A DNA stretch of 64,000 bases, from assembly GCF_009828065.1 (NCBI RefSeq), contig NZ_WTYK01000005.1, positions 186,001 through 250,000 on the forward strand. Reading direction: 5' to 3'. The number at the start of each line of letters is the position of its first letter. Position 1 is the stretch's first letter. The notes beneath the pieces were generated by a model. That model made no database searches. It saw nothing but the letters and a program-made list of their open reading frames with translations, and was not told the origin of the DNA. The position numbers and the translations under genes are program-made. This DNA is from Croceibacterium soli (GTDB taxonomy: Bacteria; Pseudomonadota; Alphaproteobacteria; Sphingomonadales; Sphingomonadaceae). Below are positions 61,826 to 64,000 of the stretch, piece after piece.

Positions 61826-63159
61826 CTGCTCAGCAAGAAATCACGCAAGATCCGGAAATTGGATCCGCCTCGTTGCGGGGCGCTCGAGTGGAGAATCCGC
61901 GAATGTTGACCCTTGGACTAGAAGAGCTGTTCACCCCAGAGCTGTTGCAGGCATTCCGTGAGCGATGGGGCGCAAGCCCCGAGGTCTCTGCTGCAGAGGC
62001 CCGTGAGATCATGCGCCAGCTTGTCGAACCAACCGAGCGAGAGGAGTTCGTAACGAAGCTAGTGCTTTGCCTAGTTGGCGAGGAGCCAGACTTCCACGCC
62101 TGGATGGAAGCGTTCGCTGTAGGATCGTTCGAGCTCAGGCCGAACGTGAAGTACGCGCAACCCGGCAAGGCTGGCGTGCAGCCCGCGCGCTTCTACAAAG
62201 AGCAGCAGAAACTCATTGATGACGTGGCAGACAAGCAGCTGACGCCAGAGGAGAAGGCTAAGTGGCGGCATGCCTACGATGATGCCTTGAGGCTGATCGT
62301 CGCGAGTCAGGTTCTCAAGGAATTGCGGGTAGGTGTTGCGGCAAAGGCAGCTCTTGGCGCTGCGTGGCCGCTCATGATGGCGGCAGCCCGAAAATCCTTC
62401 AGTCAGAAGAACCAGAAGCTGCTGCACTATTTCGGTGACGAGCCGGCGTTCATCGCCCAGCTGGAGAAGGCGATAACCGCGACGATCCAAGGCTGGATCG
62501 ACACTCATCATGGTGGGCACGCGCCCTCCGTGCGGAACTATTCGCCCGACTACGCCAAAGTTTGTCCCGGCGGGCTGTCAGAGTACGAAATAGCGGTACA
62601 GCTTGACCCTGCGACGCGAGCGGTCGATGCGTACCGATCGGCGATATTCGAAGCTCTAGAAGCACCTGATGAGCCGGATCGAACTGGTCCGTACACCTCC
62701 GATCCTCGCGAGCTTGCGCAGCAGGACGTTCCTAATCTGCGAGACCGCGTCGGGCCACGGCGTGAAGCCGCAAAAACACGATTCTCTCAGTACACGCCCG
62801 ATGTTGCCGCGCTGTCTTACAGTGCGGCTGAACGAGAAAGACTCCGGCGGATGCTCCCAGTTCTCGCCCACGAAACGTGCGAATCTCCGCACTTCACTGC
62901 GGCGCGCGATCGTGGGTCTTGGCGAGCACATGTCCGCTATCGATCTTCGGAAATCCTGTCCGACAATGCGCTTCAAGAGGAGATCGCCGGCTGGGTTACC
63001 CAAGGCCTCCCACCTCCGCCAGATCTCAAAGTCGAGTTCGCGGCCTACTTCGAAGAAGAGGTTTGCTACCAGTTTCACCATGGTTTCATGAAGGTGAGCG
63101 ACGCCTGGGCTCAACCTGGGTTCGCTACGCCAGGATCGCAACGGCCGGCATCATTCTAG
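61813..63159 (+). CDS. Unrecognised 448-residue protein of the accessory region
   Basis: 448 residues, no signal peptide or membrane span, no family recognised. Helical throughout: LTLGLEELFTPELLQAFRERWG, SAAEAREIMRQLVEPTEREEFVTKLVLCLVG, AAWPLMMAAARKSFSQKNQK and a C-terminal FAAYFEEEVCYQFHHGFM. The start ATG at 61813 is in the loop of a perfect hairpin, with GAGG 16 bases upstream just outside the stem; the ATG at residue 31 is an alternative start. Codirectional with the coiled-coil gene and the recombinase unit downstream. Confidence 0.78.
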   Translation: MARPAAQQEITQDPEIGSASLRGARVENPRMLTLGLEELFTPELLQAFRERWGASPEVSAAEAREIMRQLVEPTEREEFVTKLVLCLVGEEPDFHAWMEAFAVGSFELRPNVKYAQPGKAGVQPARFYKEQQKLIDDVADKQLTPEEKAKWRHAYDDALRLIVASQVLKELRVGVAAKAALGAAWPLMMAAARKSFSQKNQKLLHYFGDEPAFIAQLEKAITATIQGWIDTHHGGHAPSVRNYSPDYAKVCPGGLSEYEIAVQLDPATRAVDAYRSAIFEALEAPDEPDRTGPYTSDPRELAQQDVPNLRDRVGPRREAAKTRFSQYTPDVAALSYSAAERERLRRMLPVLAHETCESPHFTAARDRGSWRAHVRYRSSEILSDNALQEEIAGWVTQGLPPPPDLKVEFAAYFEEEVCYQFHHGFMKVSDAWAQPGFATPGSQRPASF

Positions 63160-63563
63160 GCAGCGGCTGCTCTTCAAGGATGCTCCTCAACTGGAAACTT
63201 GAGAACTTCCGCTCGCGCCGACGTAGGATATCTCGGAGTGTTGGGGAGGTGATCGACCGAACGTATGCCTAGGGCGAGTGACCGGCGAGAACCCCGGATG
63301 ATCGACGGCTAGTTGAAAAAGGCGTAGACGAACAAACCAAGCACGGTTATTCTAAGTACATGATCCGGGTATGAGCGAGGCGGCCTGGACCAATTAGGAA
63401 CGCCGGCTGCAGGCTCTAGATGCAGTCGCCGCAGATTTCGTGAGGCGCGCTCATCCTCCTTTTTTCGCTCCTGGCGCGGCTAGTCCAGGACCTTCCTACC
63501 CCTGCTTATCAGGGGGCTGTTGTCGAGGCTGGAGCACTCGGCTGCTTAGATGAAGGTCCTATT
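63160..63563. other. Intergenic with a broken small frame
   Basis: About 400 bp. From ATG 63371 the frame reads MSEAAWTN, a TAG at 63395-63397, then ERRLQALDAVAADFVRRAHP to a stop near 63548, which may be a small gene with a nonsense mutation. Otherwise nothing recognised. Confidence 0.35.
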
Positions 63564-63896
63564 ATGACTACTGAAGGAAATGAGAAATCTGGAAAGCGAT
63601 CTGGTTCTGAGGGTAGCAAGCACCAAGTGCTTGCCACCCGGCAGCATTGCGCAAGCCTAGATCAGCAGATCCAAGAGCAGGCTTTAGCGGCCTGCAACCG
63701 TAGAGATGCGGAGCGTCTACGAGAGATGGTCCTGTCAATGGGCGGAGCACGGGCAGCCTTGGAGGTGCTTCGACGCAACAATGGCAGATCGAACCTCGCC
63801 AGCGTCGCAAAGGATGATCGATCGCTCCGCGGAGTCACGCGTCTCCTCGCGCGGCAGAAAGCATCCGAAGCACTGGCCGATGGAGGTCGCGCATGA
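63564..63896 (+). CDS. Small hypothetical protein upstream of a serine recombinase
   Basis: 110 residues, hydrophilic and helical: ATRQHCASLDQQIQEQALAACNRRDAERLREMVLSMG and GARAALEVLRRNNGRSN. No family recognised. Its TGA overlaps the ATG of the serine recombinase gene (ATGA), so they are translated together; a role as recombination accessory or directionality factor is a guess. Confidence 0.7.
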   Translation: MTTEGNEKSGKRSGSEGSKHQVLATRQHCASLDQQIQEQALAACNRRDAERLREMVLSMGGARAALEVLRRNNGRSNLASVAKDDRSLRGVTRLLARQKASEALADGGRA

Positions 63897-64000
63897 TGCT
63901 TCGCAAGCCTCGGATCGCGATCTACGGTCGCCACTCCACGGACAAACAGAACCCGAGCTCGAGCGCCGACCAAGCAGCTGCCTGTGTGCCGCTGGTCGGC
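63893..64000 (+). CDS. Serine recombinase (resolvase/invertase family), N-terminus only
   Basis: 36 residues before the window edge: PRIAIYGRHSTDKQNPSSSA, with the Y-x-R-x-S-T pattern holding the catalytic Ser and Arg of serine recombinases, and Q-N-P-x-S-x-x-DQ as in large recombinases. These cut and rejoin DNA at attachment sites and would explain the mobile look of 57-64 kb. The 3' part and its size are outside the window. Confidence 0.88.
   Translation, partial: MMLRKPRIAIYGRHSTDKQNPSSSADQAAACVPLVG

Noticed and set aside
1-64000. rRNA, tRNA or CRISPR array
   Set aside because: No tRNA-like cloverleaf, rRNA segment or regularly spaced direct repeats were noticed on reading.

Overview
The window looks like chromosome of an alphaproteobacterium of the Sphingomonadales (Novosphingobium/Sphingobium/Sphingomonas type). 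It is GC-rich, has four TonB-dependent receptors, many Tat- or Sec-exported oxidoreductases, PQQ and Rieske aromatic catabolism, HWE-type histidine kinases and a BcsS-type outer-membrane protein. This is inferred from gene content; no rRNA, tRNA or CRISPR was seen.

Left part (1-15 kb), mostly minus strand: a catabolic island. A MarR regulator (8.8-9.3 kb) precedes an IacA/IifC-like flavin monooxygenase, a small IacB-like protein, an SDR and a flavin reductase, the set expected for indole or indole-acetate type ring oxidation. A separate unit follows with a Tat-exported FAD oxidoreductase and an exported cupin, then a TonB receptor that runs off the left edge. The three upstream regions share a TTGAC-N2-TTC-N2-GT sequence overlapping the predicted -35 box, probably one operator. 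A TetR regulator, an aldehyde dehydrogenase, a PaaK-type CoA ligase and a decayed MaoC-type dehydratase complete the aromatic section.

15-27 kb: a possible metal-responsive cluster (hairpin with a Zur-like core, small exported His-containing protein, DUF1624 membrane acyltransferase, TonB receptor), a frameshifted exported META-like protein, a YkvI-like transporter, then an SMP-30 lactonase, a TetR regulator with a clear operator, a Rieske oxygenase and a TonB receptor.

28-41 kb: an operon of three exported proteins (Tat carotenoid-cleavage-type oxygenase, PQQ/cytochrome c alcohol dehydrogenase, SnoaL-like protein) faces a TonB receptor followed by a Tat-exported PvdN-like PLP enzyme. Next come a vanillyl-alcohol-oxidase/4-cresol-dehydrogenase type flavoprotein with its TetR regulator, a lipid kinase and an SDR. 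This suggests uptake and partly periplasmic oxidation of lignin-like phenolics.

42-57 kb: signalling and exopolysaccharide. HWE kinase, tyrosine-recombinase relic, five-PAS GGDEF/EAL protein, then a tight minus-strand operon BcsS-like porin, GH16 glucanase, CHASE3 hybrid kinase, receiver and Hpt. Divergent from it is a partner-switch operon (receiver-PP2C, STAS, HATPase). Convergent to that is a processive GT2 glucan synthase without a PilZ domain, plus a tiny membrane protein. Together these look like a regulated beta-glucan production locus.

57-64 kb: an accessory, probably mobile region of unrecognised genes, one with an HUH-like motif. It contains three perfect inverted repeats in 137 bp, one holding a start codon in its loop, and ends in a serine recombinase cut by the window edge.
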